Origin: Eutreptiella sp. 'Long Island Sound 2002'
Taxonomy: Eukaryota; Euglenozoa; Euglenophyceae; Eutreptiales; Eutreptiaceae
Length of the DNA stretch: 64,000 nt
Direction of reading: 5' to 3'
Assembly: GCA_964036045.1 (NCBI GenBank)
Contig: OZ038388.1
Coordinates: 32,937,672-33,001,671 of the forward strand
Shown here: positions 30,670 through 40,422 of the stretch, piece after piece
Position numbering within the stretch: the first letter of the stretch is position 1
How the letters are laid out: each line of letters begins with the position of its first letter
Translations under genes and position numbers: made by a program
Notes under the pieces: generated by a model
Seen by the model: the letters and a program-made list of their open reading frames with translations, nothing else
What the model was told of the DNA's origin: nothing
The model's database searches: none

Positions 30670-31490
30670 ATGGACAATGCGCCCACCTGCCCTGTGTGCC
30701 AAGCCGAGCTCATCCCAAAGGTTAGCGGCTCAGCGACCCAAATTTTGACCGAGCTTTCCTGGCATGCCCAAATGACAAGCCGGACAACCGTCATCAAGGG
30801 GCTTTCAAGTGGACGGAGCCGCCAAAACATGTCCCACATGACTGGCCGTCATGTTTGTGCGGAGTACCGGCGCAAATCAAAAAATGGGGCACAACTTACT
30901 CATTCAATTGCTGGGATGAGTCCCCTTCGGGATGTAAGTTCTCACGCGGCGCAACCAGAGTTCCGGACCTCCAGCATCGTGATTGTGTTGCATGCGGTTG
31001 GGTGTACACGCCAGAAAGCACAACTGAATGTCTGCCCGTATCATCTCCATCAGCATCGACATCTCCCATGGATTCAACACCACCGCGCAAAATTCCACGG
31101 CCAAATCCCGCAACACCAACTCAAAGTTATATCCGCCCCCAAGACTTGAAACACAAGGCCGCCATACAAATTACAATGTACGAAACCGAGGATTCGTACA
31201 TCATACTCGCTCGACACGGAGTCACAGGTACGGCGGATGCCAATGCCGTTACATTGAACTTCGAGAGTCCGAGGGGTATACCCCCCAAAGCTATCGTCCG
31301 GGTGAACGAATTGCAATTGGCACATGAATTGCCAACACCGGGGACAACCAATGAGGGCACGGAGCCTCACACTTATCACCGCACCATTCAATTTCCAAGA
31401 GCAGTTCATCCCAAGCCGACTAAGGAAAGCAAAGCATCTTATATTGTACTTACGTTCAAGAAGGAAAGCGGCAAGCTTGTGTCCTTTTAA
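30670..31490 (+). pseudogene. GRF-type zinc-finger protein (frameshifted, copy 1)
   Basis: It starts MDNAPTCPVC at the ATG 12 nt after the motif. The frame breaks after SGSAT because of a one-base deletion relative to copy 2 and resumes in the frame that includes 30855-31490. Read across both copies, it has two GRF-like zinc fingers: CPVC with RAFLACPND and FKW, then CLCGVPA with FKCW and GCKF. A further CVACGW and a C-terminal domain ending KKESGKLVSF follow. GRF fingers bind single-stranded DNA in topoisomerase III, NEIL3 and APE2, so a role protecting or guiding single-strand intermediates of the Rep reaction is attractive but inferred. Intact length would be about 273 residues. Confidence 0.7.
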
Positions 31491-31935
31491 TGTTCTTCCT
31501 TGATGCAATTGAATGCCTAGTTCAATACATGTGTGCGACATGTCGTGCCACACTATATTATTCGTGCCCTGCCGCCGCAATTGTGCAGTCGAATATGCAT
31601 TTCTTCCATACTTGAATGATCCAAGAGCCTCCAACTTCATCAGATGATGATGCGTGTAGCGCTTCTCAATAGGCGAACATCAACATTCACGTGCTTCGTC
31701 CCTTTGCACATTTCACACAACAGTTCGGCTGCATGAGAAGTTCCGTTGCAACTAGTTGTATCTTTTGCCACGCACATTGTGGTTCCATGCACTTACATGA
31801 ATGATTTGCAAATGAAAGGGTGAAATTGGATTTGCTATGATTTTACCACAACTAAGAGCCAAAGGGTTCCATCTTCCGATTAATTAGAATCCGCAACAAT
31901 GATCCGCAACAACAGCTCGAATATTTCAATTAACA
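31491..31935 (+). other. Region after the GRF gene
   Basis: No supported ORF. It is conserved in inverted orientation in copy 2 (about 41675-42119), so it belongs to the element. Confidence 0.5.
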
Positions 31936-31967
31936 CACCACATCCATCCGCGAGAGTGGATGTGGTG
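31936..31967 (+). terminator. 11-bp-stem hairpin followed by CTAG, Helitron-3'-end-like
   Basis: CACCACATCCA (31936-31946) pairs with TGGATGTGGTG (31957-31967) over a 10-nt loop. CTAG occurs 17 and 25 nt after the stem (31985-31988, 31993-31996). Helitrons characteristically end with a subterminal hairpin and CTRR. It is conserved in copy 2 at 41642-41673, but in both copies it lies internal to the outer inverted termini. It may be a terminator or an ancestral Helitron end. Confidence 0.55.
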
Positions 31968-32002
31968 GGCGAAGCAGGGACTCGCTAGAGGGCTAGTAGC
32001 TT

Positions 32003-32074
32003 CCCTTCACCTTGTGCTCAACTCCCACATAATAAACCCGCGTGTCTTTTAGGAGAGGGGTGTAGATTAGAGGA

Positions 32075-32077
<3 letters not shown>
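32003..32077 (+). repeat. 3' terminal region of giant-element copy 1
   Basis: Homologous, inverted, to 34102-34175 of copy 2. It contains GGAGAGGGGTGTAG (32052-32065), the exact inverse complement of the 5' terminus, then ATTAGAGGAT, shared with copy 2 and leading into TA repeats. Confidence 0.75.
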
Positions 32078-32141
<64 letters not shown>

Positions 32142-32189
32142 TATATATATATTAGATTAGAGGATATACATATATATATATATATATAA
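32078..32189. repeat. (TA)n microsatellite split by retrotransposon copy 2
   Basis: Two TA tracts separated by a repeat of ATTAGATTAGAGGATATACA. The retrotransposon fragment begins where the second tract ends. Confidence 0.9.
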
Positions 32190-34029
32190 ACGGGGTTGCG
32201 GGGTCAGCCTGCAGGCCCCAGGAGCGGCGACGGGGCGAAGATGTGTGCGTGGAAGGTTATGACGGTGGGATCATCAGGGGGACAGTATGGCGGGCGTCGT
32301 GGAGACGGCATGGCAGCCTGGAGGGAGCGCTCACAGGGGGCACGTGGAGTTCCAGGTGGCGGAGTACTGGAGTCTTGGGGGTCAACGCGGCGGTACTGGG
32401 ATCCGTACGGCGGGGGTACGCGGCGGTACTGGGGAGCCGTGCAGTGGGGGAGCAGCGGGGAAGTTCCAGATGACGGTGTACTGACATCGTGGGGGTGTAC
32501 GCGGCGGTACAGGGGACCGTATGGTGGGGGTATGCGGCGGTACAGGAGTCCGTACGGTGGGGGAACGCGGCGGTACTGGGGAACCGTACAGTGGGGGAGC
32601 ACGGGGAAGCATGGCGGTACTGGGGTGTCCCCCTGACCCCTCTAACAACTCAGGGGGAGCGCGGGGGCATCCCCTGGCCCCGTTAACAAACTAGAGGGAC
32701 CGTGCCTGCGGGCATGTACATAGTCTAACCTCTGACCTTGGCCTTGTGGTTGCAGTGGTGAGTGTCGTGGCGGCTAGCAGGTGGCGTCGGCATGGCAACG
32801 GCGGTACTGCGCGGCGTCGTAGTGAAGAGTATGCAGTCGCCTCACCACTGTAACAGCTTGCCCCTGGGGGGCACCAGTCCGGTCGGCTAGAGGCGAGGAG
32901 GGCAGGGGAGCGGCGTGCTGAGTGGTCCGGGGGGTGACGCGCGGGCCAATGCTATAAGTAGGCTCGCCACGTCGTCGGTGGGGGCCGAACCTGCGGCCTG
33001 GCCGCTGCTGTAGCGGAAGAGGCGCAACCACGGAAGCTGGCCAAACAGTGCAGGTAAGGGTCAAGGGTAGGCGCCAGGGCATTGTATGTGGGCCAGATGA
33101 GGTGCACCTGGTAACCACGGCCCGGGGCGAGCCTCTGGTGGGTACCCCTACAGGGGGTCGATAACCAAGCTACGGCACCCACCAGCCCGAATCCCAGCCA
33201 GCGATATTCACGGGTTGCGCCACTCCCGTCGCAAAGCGGCCGGCGTCCCCCCCTGTAGACCCTCAAGATATATTATATGTGGGCAAGTGAATGCCTCGAT
33301 GCAGACTGGGCGCTGGCCCCTGACATGGGATGCCAGCATGGTATATATCTGGGGTGTGGGGGCAGCACGGGGCCACAGGGACGTGGAGTTGGTAACGTGT
33401 TTCTGTACTATACTAGGGGGCTGGTGCGGTGGGAAGATGGCGTACAATGTGGAGACATGGGGGCGATGACAGCTGAGGGCCAGGCTAGGCTGGAGCCTCC
33501 CAGAAATCCTGGCTGTGCACATACAGGCTAGTGCGTGCTGGCAGAGGGATACGTGGAGTCAGGGGTGGTGGGCAGTTTCGAGGACGCGGAAGACAATGGA
33601 TTACGTGGGGTCATGAGTGTTGGGTGTCTCCACAGTGGCGGGGCAACGTGAACGATGGAGGGTCAGCTCTCGCTTCGCCGCATGCGTGCTGCTTTGTTCC
33701 TTGGTTGCTGCATTGCAACGGACAGAGGTGCCCTTGCTTTCTGCTTGTTGCGATGCTGCTGCGCTGCTTTGCCTTGCCCCCTTACCCCCGGCGAACAAAC
33801 GGGCCAGCGTCCGTCGCCGTTGCTAATGCTAACGCTTTGCAGTTGCCACTGCCCCCAAAGCCTGGTTGCCCGGTATCCCCGGTCCTCTGGGTCCTCCGTC
33901 ATGCTGTGGGCCACCTCAGGCAGCCCTGGGACCCACGGGATCGAGCGAGGCAGGAACCACCTGTCGGCGCGAGATGCCCGGTAACTCCAGTAGACGGCAT
34001 GATAAGTGGTTTTGACTATGACTATGACT

Positions 34030-34030
<1 letters not shown>
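32190..34030 (+). mobile_element. 5'-truncated second copy of the Dualen-like retrotransposon (3' 1.84 kb)
   Basis: Collinear with 17417-19255 and almost identical; it contains only the 3' non-coding region with its minisatellite and TGACTA tail. It is flanked by (TA)n on both sides. 5' truncation is the usual outcome of target-primed reverse transcription. Short ORFs here have no recognised content. Confidence 0.9.
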
Positions 34031-34071
<41 letters not shown>

Positions 34072-34113
34072 GGGGAGAGGGGTGTAGTAATATATATATA
34101 TATATCCTCTAAT
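34026..34113. repeat. (TA)n with a stranded 14-bp giant-element terminus
   Basis: TA tracts surround GGAGAGGGGTGTAG at 34074-34087, preceded by TTAAG, as in the inverted 5' end of the giant element. Copy 2's own 3' terminus starts 26 bp further on. This is either the remains of another copy or a terminus left by rearrangement. Confidence 0.8.
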
Positions 34114-34180
34114 CTACACCCCTCTCCTAGAAGACACGCGGGTTCTTTATGTGGGAGTTGTGCACAAGGTGGTGGGGAAG
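34114..34180 (-). repeat. 3' terminal region of giant-element copy 2
   Basis: Homologous to 32003-32065 in copy 1. CTACACCCCTCTCC at 34114-34127 is the 3' terminus on the minus strand; TA repeats follow outside it. Confidence 0.75.
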
Positions 34181-34528
34181 GCTAATGGGAATTCATATCC
34201 GCTCAGAAAGGGCCCGTTGGTACGTATGTCCATCAAACCGCAATCTACCGTAACCGCGTGGCAGTGTTGGAGGAACGAAGCACAGTTGGCAGAACACGTG
34301 AAGGAATTACTTGCGAGTCTCGTGGTAATCATTGCAAGAAACAGTTGTAACCCTTGCTCCCAAGGTTCAGACATGGCATGAAGGTGATGGTAATTCCGTT
34401 AGCAGTACACCAGTACATTGGGAACTCCCACGGCTGGCAACGTGAACTGGTTGGAACACTTGGCTACTAGAAAAGTTTGGAATTGAAGGGAACTGGCTTT
34501 AAATTGCATAGAATTGCCGACGAAGGAC
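34181..34528. other. Spacer between element terminus and F-box/LRR-like gene
   Basis: No supported gene or repeat seen; present only in copy 2. Confidence 0.4.
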
Positions 34529-35773
34529 CTAGTCGTCGTCGCTGTACAAATGGGGTGAATCGAATGCATCACATGAAATTGTTGTATGCACGTCAACGGC
34601 AAAGTGGTCTACTAGCACTTGCAATGCACAAACCCCCGCCATATCAATATAATAATTGTAGAGAAGATTTAGCAAAAGCAGTGCGGATGTGTTGCTTTGT
34701 TGCAACACTTGCGGATTCCATTTGTTAACCAAGGTGTTGACGAGGTGAATCACACTATGGTCAACAAGACCAATGTCTTGGAAATTCAGTTGAATGGAAC
34801 ACAAAGTGGTTGCAAGTTCTCGGATGTAAAAGGGTTTGGCCAATTCATTTTGGGTCCCCCACTTCTGATTTGCACAGACGTTCAAATAGAAACTTTGCAG
34901 CTTTTTATATTGTCCCATCAGACGAAATAAAGAGGCCACCCCAAGTGGACCTATATTGTTGTAACCTAGGTCCAGATGCATGTGGGTAAGTGTTTGCGCG
35001 TTGCACAATTCATTTGCCAACGCGCATGCACCACTATTAGTGATGGAACCAGAGGAGAGATCGAGGTGGAGTAAATTAAGCATATGCATGCCCTTACAGA
35101 AAACGTCTTTGAAGAGGCGATTAGATGTGTTATCGTCCATAAAAGTTACCAACCCGTCTTCATTCTTTGCGGTGCGCAAACTCAGAGCCAAAGTGGTGAG
35201 AGGAGTGCAATTTAATAGGTTCTCTGCCATGACCGAGGCGCACAAGGACGGCATGTAGCAGGATAAATTAAGGGTGTGCAGTGTACGTGATGAGGAGCGC
35301 AATGTTGTGTTAATTGCCCGTATTGCAGTGCTTGCATATGGTCCGGATATATTGCTCCACAACATTAGATCGCACAAACCGACGAAGAAACCGGAGGTGA
35401 GGTTGTCAATATATTCCTTTGCCGCAATGAGTGAGGCGAACTTATTGTCGTTGAAGTGAGCCATGAGGTGATGCACATTAATCATACGTTTGCAATCCTT
35501 CGTCACCCATTTCCATGCGTCGGTGTTCATGATGCGCGAACCATGGAGCATTATCCACATGCTTTTGCACGACTTGCTGAGTGAGGTTATTTGCTGTGCG
35601 TACTCTGCGATTAGCATAATGAGATCCTTCGGGAAATCTCGCAATGATGTTGGCGTCGTGACCATGCCAATTTTGATATTGCGTTTCATTTGACGATTTT
35701 GTGTGTTCTTGACGCAGGGCATACATTGTGGGTGATAGTTGCTTGGCTCGCCGTAGGTTGAAGTATTGTCCAT
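34529..35773 (-). CDS. F-box-like / leucine-rich-repeat protein
   Basis: A 414-residue ORF starting MDNTSTYGEP at ATG 35773; this start is chosen because the 23-bp motif ends 13 nt upstream, although the frame is open further. Residues about 35-60 (FPKDLIMLIAEYA) resemble an F-box helix. The central part shows RNase-inhibitor-type leucine-rich repeats: LHTLNLSC, LTTLALSL, LLHLDLSSG with NSGACALANEL, and MHLDLGYNNIGPLGVASL. F-box/LRR proteins usually select ubiquitination substrates; here one could counteract a host factor, but that is inference. It is the last gene before the 3' terminus and is absent from copy 1. The LRR call is firm, the F-box call weak. Confidence 0.65.
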   Translation of the reverse strand: MDNTSTYGEPSNYHPQCMPCVKNTQNRQMKRNIKIGMVTTPTSLRDFPKDLIMLIAEYAQQITSLSKSCKSMWIMLHGSRIMNTDAWKWVTKDCKRMINVHHLMAHFNDNKFASLIAAKEYIDNLTSGFFVGLCDLMLWSNISGPYASTAIRAINTTLRSSSRTLHTLNLSCYMPSLCASVMAENLLNCTPLTTLALSLRTAKNEDGLVTFMDDNTSNRLFKDVFCKGMHMLNLLHLDLSSGSITNSGACALANELCNAQTLTHMHLDLGYNNIGPLGVASLFRLMGQYKKLQSFYLNVCANQKWGTQNELAKPFYIRELATTLCSIQLNFQDIGLVDHSVIHLVNTLVNKWNPQVLQQSNTSALLLLNLLYNYYIDMAGVCALQVLVDHFAVDVHTTISCDAFDSPHLYSDDD

Positions 35774-35786
35774 ATTTTGTAGTGAC

Positions 35787-35809
35787 GGTAATTCCGTTAA
35801 GAATACACC
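35787..35809 (-). promoter_or_regulatory. 23-bp motif upstream of the F-box/LRR-like gene
   Basis: On the minus strand GGTGTATTC, TTAAC, GGAATTACC, 13 nt before the ATG at 35773. It has the same two substitutions as the GRF-gene copy in copy 1. Confidence 0.65.
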
Positions 35810-35992
35810 TAGGAAGACGAATGAATGCGAAATGCAATGGAGTGAAGGCGTTGATGACTTCACGCCCTAATTTGAGCATCCTGGGACTGAAAATTCCGTT
35901 AAGAATACACCTAGCAAGACGAATGAATGCGAAATGCAATGGAGTGAAGGCGTTGATGACTTCACGCCCTAATTTGAGCATCCTGGGACTGA
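35792..35992 (-). repeat. Tandem duplication of about 100 bp containing the motif
   Basis: A block with ATTCCGTTAAGAATACACCT and a segment ending AGCATCCTGGGACTGA occurs twice head to tail with one or two differences. The second motif copy starts near 35890. Confidence 0.85.
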
Positions 35993-36905
35993 TGAAAGGA
36001 AGTTGTTGCCCGAAATTCCTGTTGTGGCTGGAAAATGGGCTTGGCTGACGCGTATGGATGGTGCAATAGGCCGTGAAACAATTTGGTCAATGGACCCTTT
36101 GTAAAACTTGGAGTGTACCGCATGGAAACGGTGGCTAGGGTGTTGGTTTGACGTGACGTGCAGGACACTTCACTTGCATGTGAAATTGGTATGTCCACTT
36201 GGATCGCATCATGGAGGTTATAGTGACGGATTTGTACGCCTACCCTTTATGATTCTTTTGGGAATTTGGTGGAATGGTGCATAGTACCATTGTTTGTGGA
36301 ATCATGTCGCATCATGGCAATGAAAGCGGCGTCGATGACTAATTGTGGCGAAAGCTTTGGGCTTGATGGGTGGAAAAGCATCGTACTTGTGTATTGGGTA
36401 ATGGTGCAAAGTTTTTTTGGTGCGGGGCATTGATTATATAGTGATGAATCAAACAATTGATCACCCCTGGACGGATTGTTTATTTGAACAAATTGTCATG
36501 TATGATGGAAGTCAAGATTGCTTGCAAGTTAGGAGGGGTGTGCTGGTCATTATCACGCTCGAATGTGTGAGGTCATTTTGAAGGGAAGATAACATTGATA
36601 AGAGTGCACTTGCTCCCGGAAGCTTACTGCAGCATACTATGGCACATATATGTGAGTGAGTTAGTGATGGAATTTGGCAATGATGTCGCCAAAGGATTGG
36701 TTTGATTGAATTGATGGTTGCTATGCCGGTCAAGGGACACCATTGTTGCGAAATGTAGAAAACAATCTTGCAAAGGCCACTGAGTAGCACGCAAGCGAAA
36801 AGAGGCACCGCACGGCGGCATGCAAAAATTCTCTGACTGTGTCATGCATTGACTCAGTGTTGATGGGTCGTGCAACCCGAACCATAATGTGCTCCATATG
36901 ATTTG
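35993..36905 (-). other. Degenerate region between the two cargo genes
   Basis: Several minus-strand ORFs of 60-100 codons occur without a recognised domain. One segment at about 36780-36905 reads coding-like (GYMTNH, then VRVARPINTESMHDTVREF) in a frame that continues past the stop of the upstream helicase's duplicated C-terminus. It may be remnant C-terminal sequence of the helicase or of another lost gene. Confidence 0.3.
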
Positions 36906-36910
36906 TCATG

Positions 36911-37720
36911 TAGCCGACAATATATGTTGTGGTTGGTTCACTGTGACCACCAAAGCGAGGACAACAACACCATCGTGCATGCCATGGACGCTTAGTTCCA
37001 CGAGCGAATAGACAAACTATAACGACCCATCAACGGGACGGAATGAGTGCATGCAGCATCAAAAGCATATAATGCAGCGTGTTTCAGTGGGTACTTTGAA
37101 TTTCCCCGGCGTAGGTAGCTAGGAGGTCCAAAGTGCCACAGAAAAGTCCTATTGCGTTGGAAACAATCGAAATCGATGTGAGGCTTTGCACGTGCAGTTG
37201 TGTCATTGAAAACATTGCGAAAAAAGGCATTACCTGACTGCAGGTGAAGTTGTGTAAAGAGCTTCGCCATTGAGGGGTTATTTGCACAATACGGCCACCA
37301 GCGCATGTAGCCGACAATAATATGTTCCTTGTTGGTTCACTGTGACCACCAAAGCGAGGACAACAACACCATCGTGCATGCCATGGACGCTTAGTTCCAC
37401 GAGCGAATAGACAAACTATAACGACCCATCAACGGGACGGAATGAGTGCATGCAGCATCAAAAGCATACAATGCAGCGTGTTCCAGTTGGTACTTCGAAT
37501 TTCCCCAGCGTAGGTAGCTAGGAGGTCCAAAGTGCCATAGGAAAGTCCTATTGCGTTGGAAACAATCAGAATCGATGTGAGGCCTTGCACTTGCAGTTGT
37601 GTCATTGAAAACATTGCGAAAAATGGCATTACCTGATTGCAGGTGAAGTTGTGTAAAGAGCTTCGCAATTTGAGGGGTTGTTTGCACACTACGGCCACCA
37701 CCGGGGAAGCCTCGATGATC
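36911..37720 (-). repeat. Tandem duplication of the helicase C-terminal segment (about 395 bp)
   Basis: Blocks at about 36911-37305 and 37306-37715 are homologous and in the same orientation. Both encode AKLFTQLHLQSGNA, FLWHFGPPSYLR and PLMGRYSLSIRSWN. The upstream one forms the present C-terminus of the helicase; the downstream one is a detached repeat. Confidence 0.85.
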
Positions 37721-40408
37721 CTTATCATCGTTCATTTGCCATTTGGTAAAGGGAAGAAATTCCCTTGCCATCTTGAAAAATTGTAAAGGACATCCCACGG
37801 CAATCTTTGTTGGCTCAAAGTATGTTACATCTGCGGCCACGTCTGTAATGAAGGTGTGAATGAGGTCGGCCTGCACTTGTGGGGCATTGTAGCCTGTGAT
37901 TTGGCTTGTGAGTGATGGTGTTGAAAGCACATGGCACCAAGTGCAAATGGTGGAAGAGATGTTGGAGCCATGGGTGTGGGTGGTTTGATCACATGTACCA
38001 TGCTGCGGAAGCAACCCGTATAAATGAGTGAGGAGGTTATGGTGGAATGCGGAACGGCATTTGGTGAAGAAATTGTGGTAGAGAGCTTGGACCAACTGTA
38101 CCGTAAGTGTGTAACGCTTATTTTGACGGGGAAGAGTCTTGCGGAAGTTTCGTGGGATCTCGCGCAGAATCTCCCTCTCCCAGTCATATAGTTGGCGACA
38201 TTCTACATTGTGAAAGACTGCAGCATCCATGCTATCAATAAGGGACTGGTATTGTGGAACATCGGGTACAGGAAAGGCCAATATATTGGTAAACAACCAG
38301 CTACAGTCGGGCAGAAGGATGCGTCCGAATTTCACCGTGAAGTATGAATTGAAATGATTGTGAAGGGATTCTCGAATGGACGACATGATGGTGTCATGAT
38401 AGAGGGTTCCGTGCATACAGCAATCGTTCATGGGAGACCATTGACAAACAACCCAATCGTTGGACAAAATGGAACATGCGTTGTCCACGAATTTGGGCAA
38501 GGCCGCAAGTGTGTGTACGCGGGTGGTGGGCAATGAAGCGTTTTGTTGCATTGCCTCCAAGGCCTCAAATAGTGGGCGAATCTGTTGATGCGCTTTCCAT
38601 TTCGCGATCTCACCAATAATGATCAATGCTTGACGCGCGCGCGAACAGGCGACATACTGTCGTGTGGTTTCGGTAAAGAAACCTGGATGAATGGAAGCCA
38701 AGGTTAGTATGACGACATCCGCTTGACTTCCCTGGAACCTACCTAAAGTGTCAATGGCGGACACGGACTCATGGGAAGAAAATAGCGCTTTGTTCAAGCG
38801 ATTTTGCTCGTAGTGATTGCTAATGATAGCAACACTGCCTTTTGGCCAATTGTTCTGTGCGTAATGCAAGACGTCATTCACGTGGCGAGCTGCAATACTC
38901 GAAAACGCGGAAGTGGCAACACGAGGTTGGAATGCGGAACAGGTAAGATTGAAAAGTTCATCGACTGGGACGAATGCAGCATTGGCTGATGTGTCGATAA
39001 GTTTGATGCATGATTTGTTTGGCAGTGTGTAAGAGGGCTCTTGTCCTCCTCCCGAACCGACCATAAGTCCGCAAAAAAATGTATTGATGAAATCCGTCAA
39101 GCGCTTGTTCATCCTATGCTGCTCTATGATGCATGCATGTGGAACCAAACCTGCTGCACACATATGCAAGATGCTTATTTTGCTGTCATCGATGAGGCGT
39201 GACATGTCCTCTGTTGTTAATTCAAGCTCATTTGCGTAATGCTTTTCAAGGTTTGTGTGGGGATGTAACTGATTTGAATCACCAATGAAGGTGATGTTTT
39301 TTGCACATGCTCTGAGCGCTATGCCCATAGGGATATTGGTGCGTCCGGCTTCATCAACAATGTGGTGGTGAAAATCGCCCTGTAGAGAGGGTGACAAGGC
39401 AAGGGCGTTAGTTGCGAATACGAAGGTTGCGTTGTGCAACACTTTCTTCACTGTCAATTGGTATCTTACGGCGAGTGCATGGGCACAGTACAGTTCATTT
39501 GCTCTTCTGGAATCTCGTTGAATCTTGGAGTACAATCGAACGATTGCTGGACCGGTGAGACCGCTGGTTGTCGCCCAGGCATCGCACAAATTGTCCACCA
39601 AAGTGTTCGTAGGACCTGTGACCAACACGCGTTGCGCTGCAAGGAAACGCGCTTGCATGATGGCCAAGGAAACATGGGATTTACCGCAACCGGCGGGCCC
39701 CATTATGGCAGTCACCTGCAACACATAGGGAATGAGTAGGAGATTGAGAATGTCATGGAATTCGGGGACGCCTTGATTATTTAACCGGGTATAGTAATGG
39801 TTGTAATACGCGAAACGAACAGGAATTGATATGCTCGAGAGCATTGTTGGGGAGCATATGAGGAGTTGTGATGCCCACACCTTTGAACGCATGGCGGTCT
39901 GTAGGGCGAAACATTGGGACGGTTCCAATTTGAGATCTGCTGCAACGGCTTGGATGGTGTCTTCGGATATGGGGTTGAGTAGCTTGTTATTGCTTCCTGA
40001 CGCCAACACTTGCAATGTATGCTCAGGCTGAGGTGAAAATTCTAGCGCACCTTTGACCCACTCGGCAGGCATCATGTCCGGGACGTATTCCAAACTGTAT
40101 AACCCCGTTGGGATGCCCCACACGTTGTCCACCGTCACATGTGCAACATCGTCAGATGTTGTTGTGATCTTTCCTTCGTAAGGCACTTGGCCTTGGCAAT
40201 GTGGTTCTGGATGTAGACGGATGTGGTCATCTTCGGCGAATTCGAAGCGGCCCCATGTCGTGATCCATGTTGACGAACCTTTGAACTCGCTCGTGAAGGT
40301 CAATTCTTGCTTTGCTGTGTTTTCCTTGGCCATAATAAGCGTAGCCGTCATTGCTGCTTCTTGTAGTGACCGAACCTTGGCCAATGTGAACGAATTTGCA
40401 GGATGCAT
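37391..40408 (-). CDS. UPF1-like superfamily 1 helicase
   Basis: A 1,005-residue ORF starting MHPANSFTL at ATG 40408, 14 nt after the 23-bp motif. Walker A is GPAGCGKS (237-244), Walker B HIVDEAGR (Asp352/Glu353), then FIGDSNQL (motif III), EQHRMNKRL (motif IV), DTLGRFQGSQADVVILTLA (motif V) and VACSRARQALIIIG (motif VI). This series is typical of UPF1/SF1B helicases, unlike the PIF1 type in the Rep protein. About 230 residues precede the helicase, and a C-terminal region of about 300 residues is unrecognised. Such enzymes translocate on RNA or single-stranded DNA; a role in strand displacement or transcript control of the element is inference. Present only in copy 2 within this window. Confidence 0.88.
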   Translation of the reverse strand: MHPANSFTLAKVRSLQEAAMTATLIMAKENTAKQELTFTSEFKGSSTWITTWGRFEFAEDDHIRLHPEPHCQGQVPYEGKITTTSDDVAHVTVDNVWGIPTGLYSLEYVPDMMPAEWVKGALEFSPQPEHTLQVLASGSNNKLLNPISEDTIQAVAADLKLEPSQCFALQTAMRSKVWASQLLICSPTMLSSISIPVRFAYYNHYYTRLNNQGVPEFHDILNLLLIPYVLQVTAIMGPAGCGKSHVSLAIMQARFLAAQRVLVTGPTNTLVDNLCDAWATTSGLTGPAIVRLYSKIQRDSRRANELYCAHALAVRYQLTVKKVLHNATFVFATNALALSPSLQGDFHHHIVDEAGRTNIPMGIALRACAKNITFIGDSNQLHPHTNLEKHYANELELTTEDMSRLIDDSKISILHMCAAGLVPHACIIEQHRMNKRLTDFINTFFCGLMVGSGGGQEPSYTLPNKSCIKLIDTSANAAFVPVDELFNLTCSAFQPRVATSAFSSIAARHVNDVLHYAQNNWPKGSVAIISNHYEQNRLNKALFSSHESVSAIDTLGRFQGSQADVVILTLASIHPGFFTETTRQYVACSRARQALIIIGEIAKWKAHQQIRPLFEALEAMQQNASLPTTRVHTLAALPKFVDNACSILSNDWVVCQWSPMNDCCMHGTLYHDTIMSSIRESLHNHFNSYFTVKFGRILLPDCSWLFTNILAFPVPDVPQYQSLIDSMDAAVFHNVECRQLYDWEREILREIPRNFRKTLPRQNKRYTLTVQLVQALYHNFFTKCRSAFHHNLLTHLYGLLPQHGTCDQTTHTHGSNISSTICTWCHVLSTPSLTSQITGYNAPQVQADLIHTFITDVAADVTYFEPTKIAVGCPLQFFKMAREFLPFTKWQMNDDKDHRGFPGGGRSVQTTPQIAKLFTQLHLQSGNAIFRNVFNDTTASARPHIDSDCFQRNRTFLWHFGPPSYLRWGNSKYQLEHAALYAFDAACTHSVPLMGRYSLSIRSWN

Positions 40409-40422
40409 TTTGTAATAGAGAA

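Larger units (their letters stand above)
19870..32065 (+). mobile_element. Giant Helitron-type element, copy 1 (internally deleted, 12.2 kb)
   Basis: It is bounded by CTACACCCCTCTCC at 19870-19883 and its exact inverse at 32052-32065, with TA-rich DNA on both sides. It contains the 5' module, leader-repeat array, Rep/helicase gene, a second motif array, a GRF zinc-finger gene and a hairpin. Relative to copy 2, it joins the hairpin region directly to the 3' terminus near 32003 and so lacks the UPF1-like and F-box/LRR-like genes. Rep, PIF1-like helicase and a 3'-side hairpin are Helitron characters. Terminal inverted repeats and extra cargo genes recall Helitron2/Helentron-type variants, which is inference. 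Confidence 0.85.
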
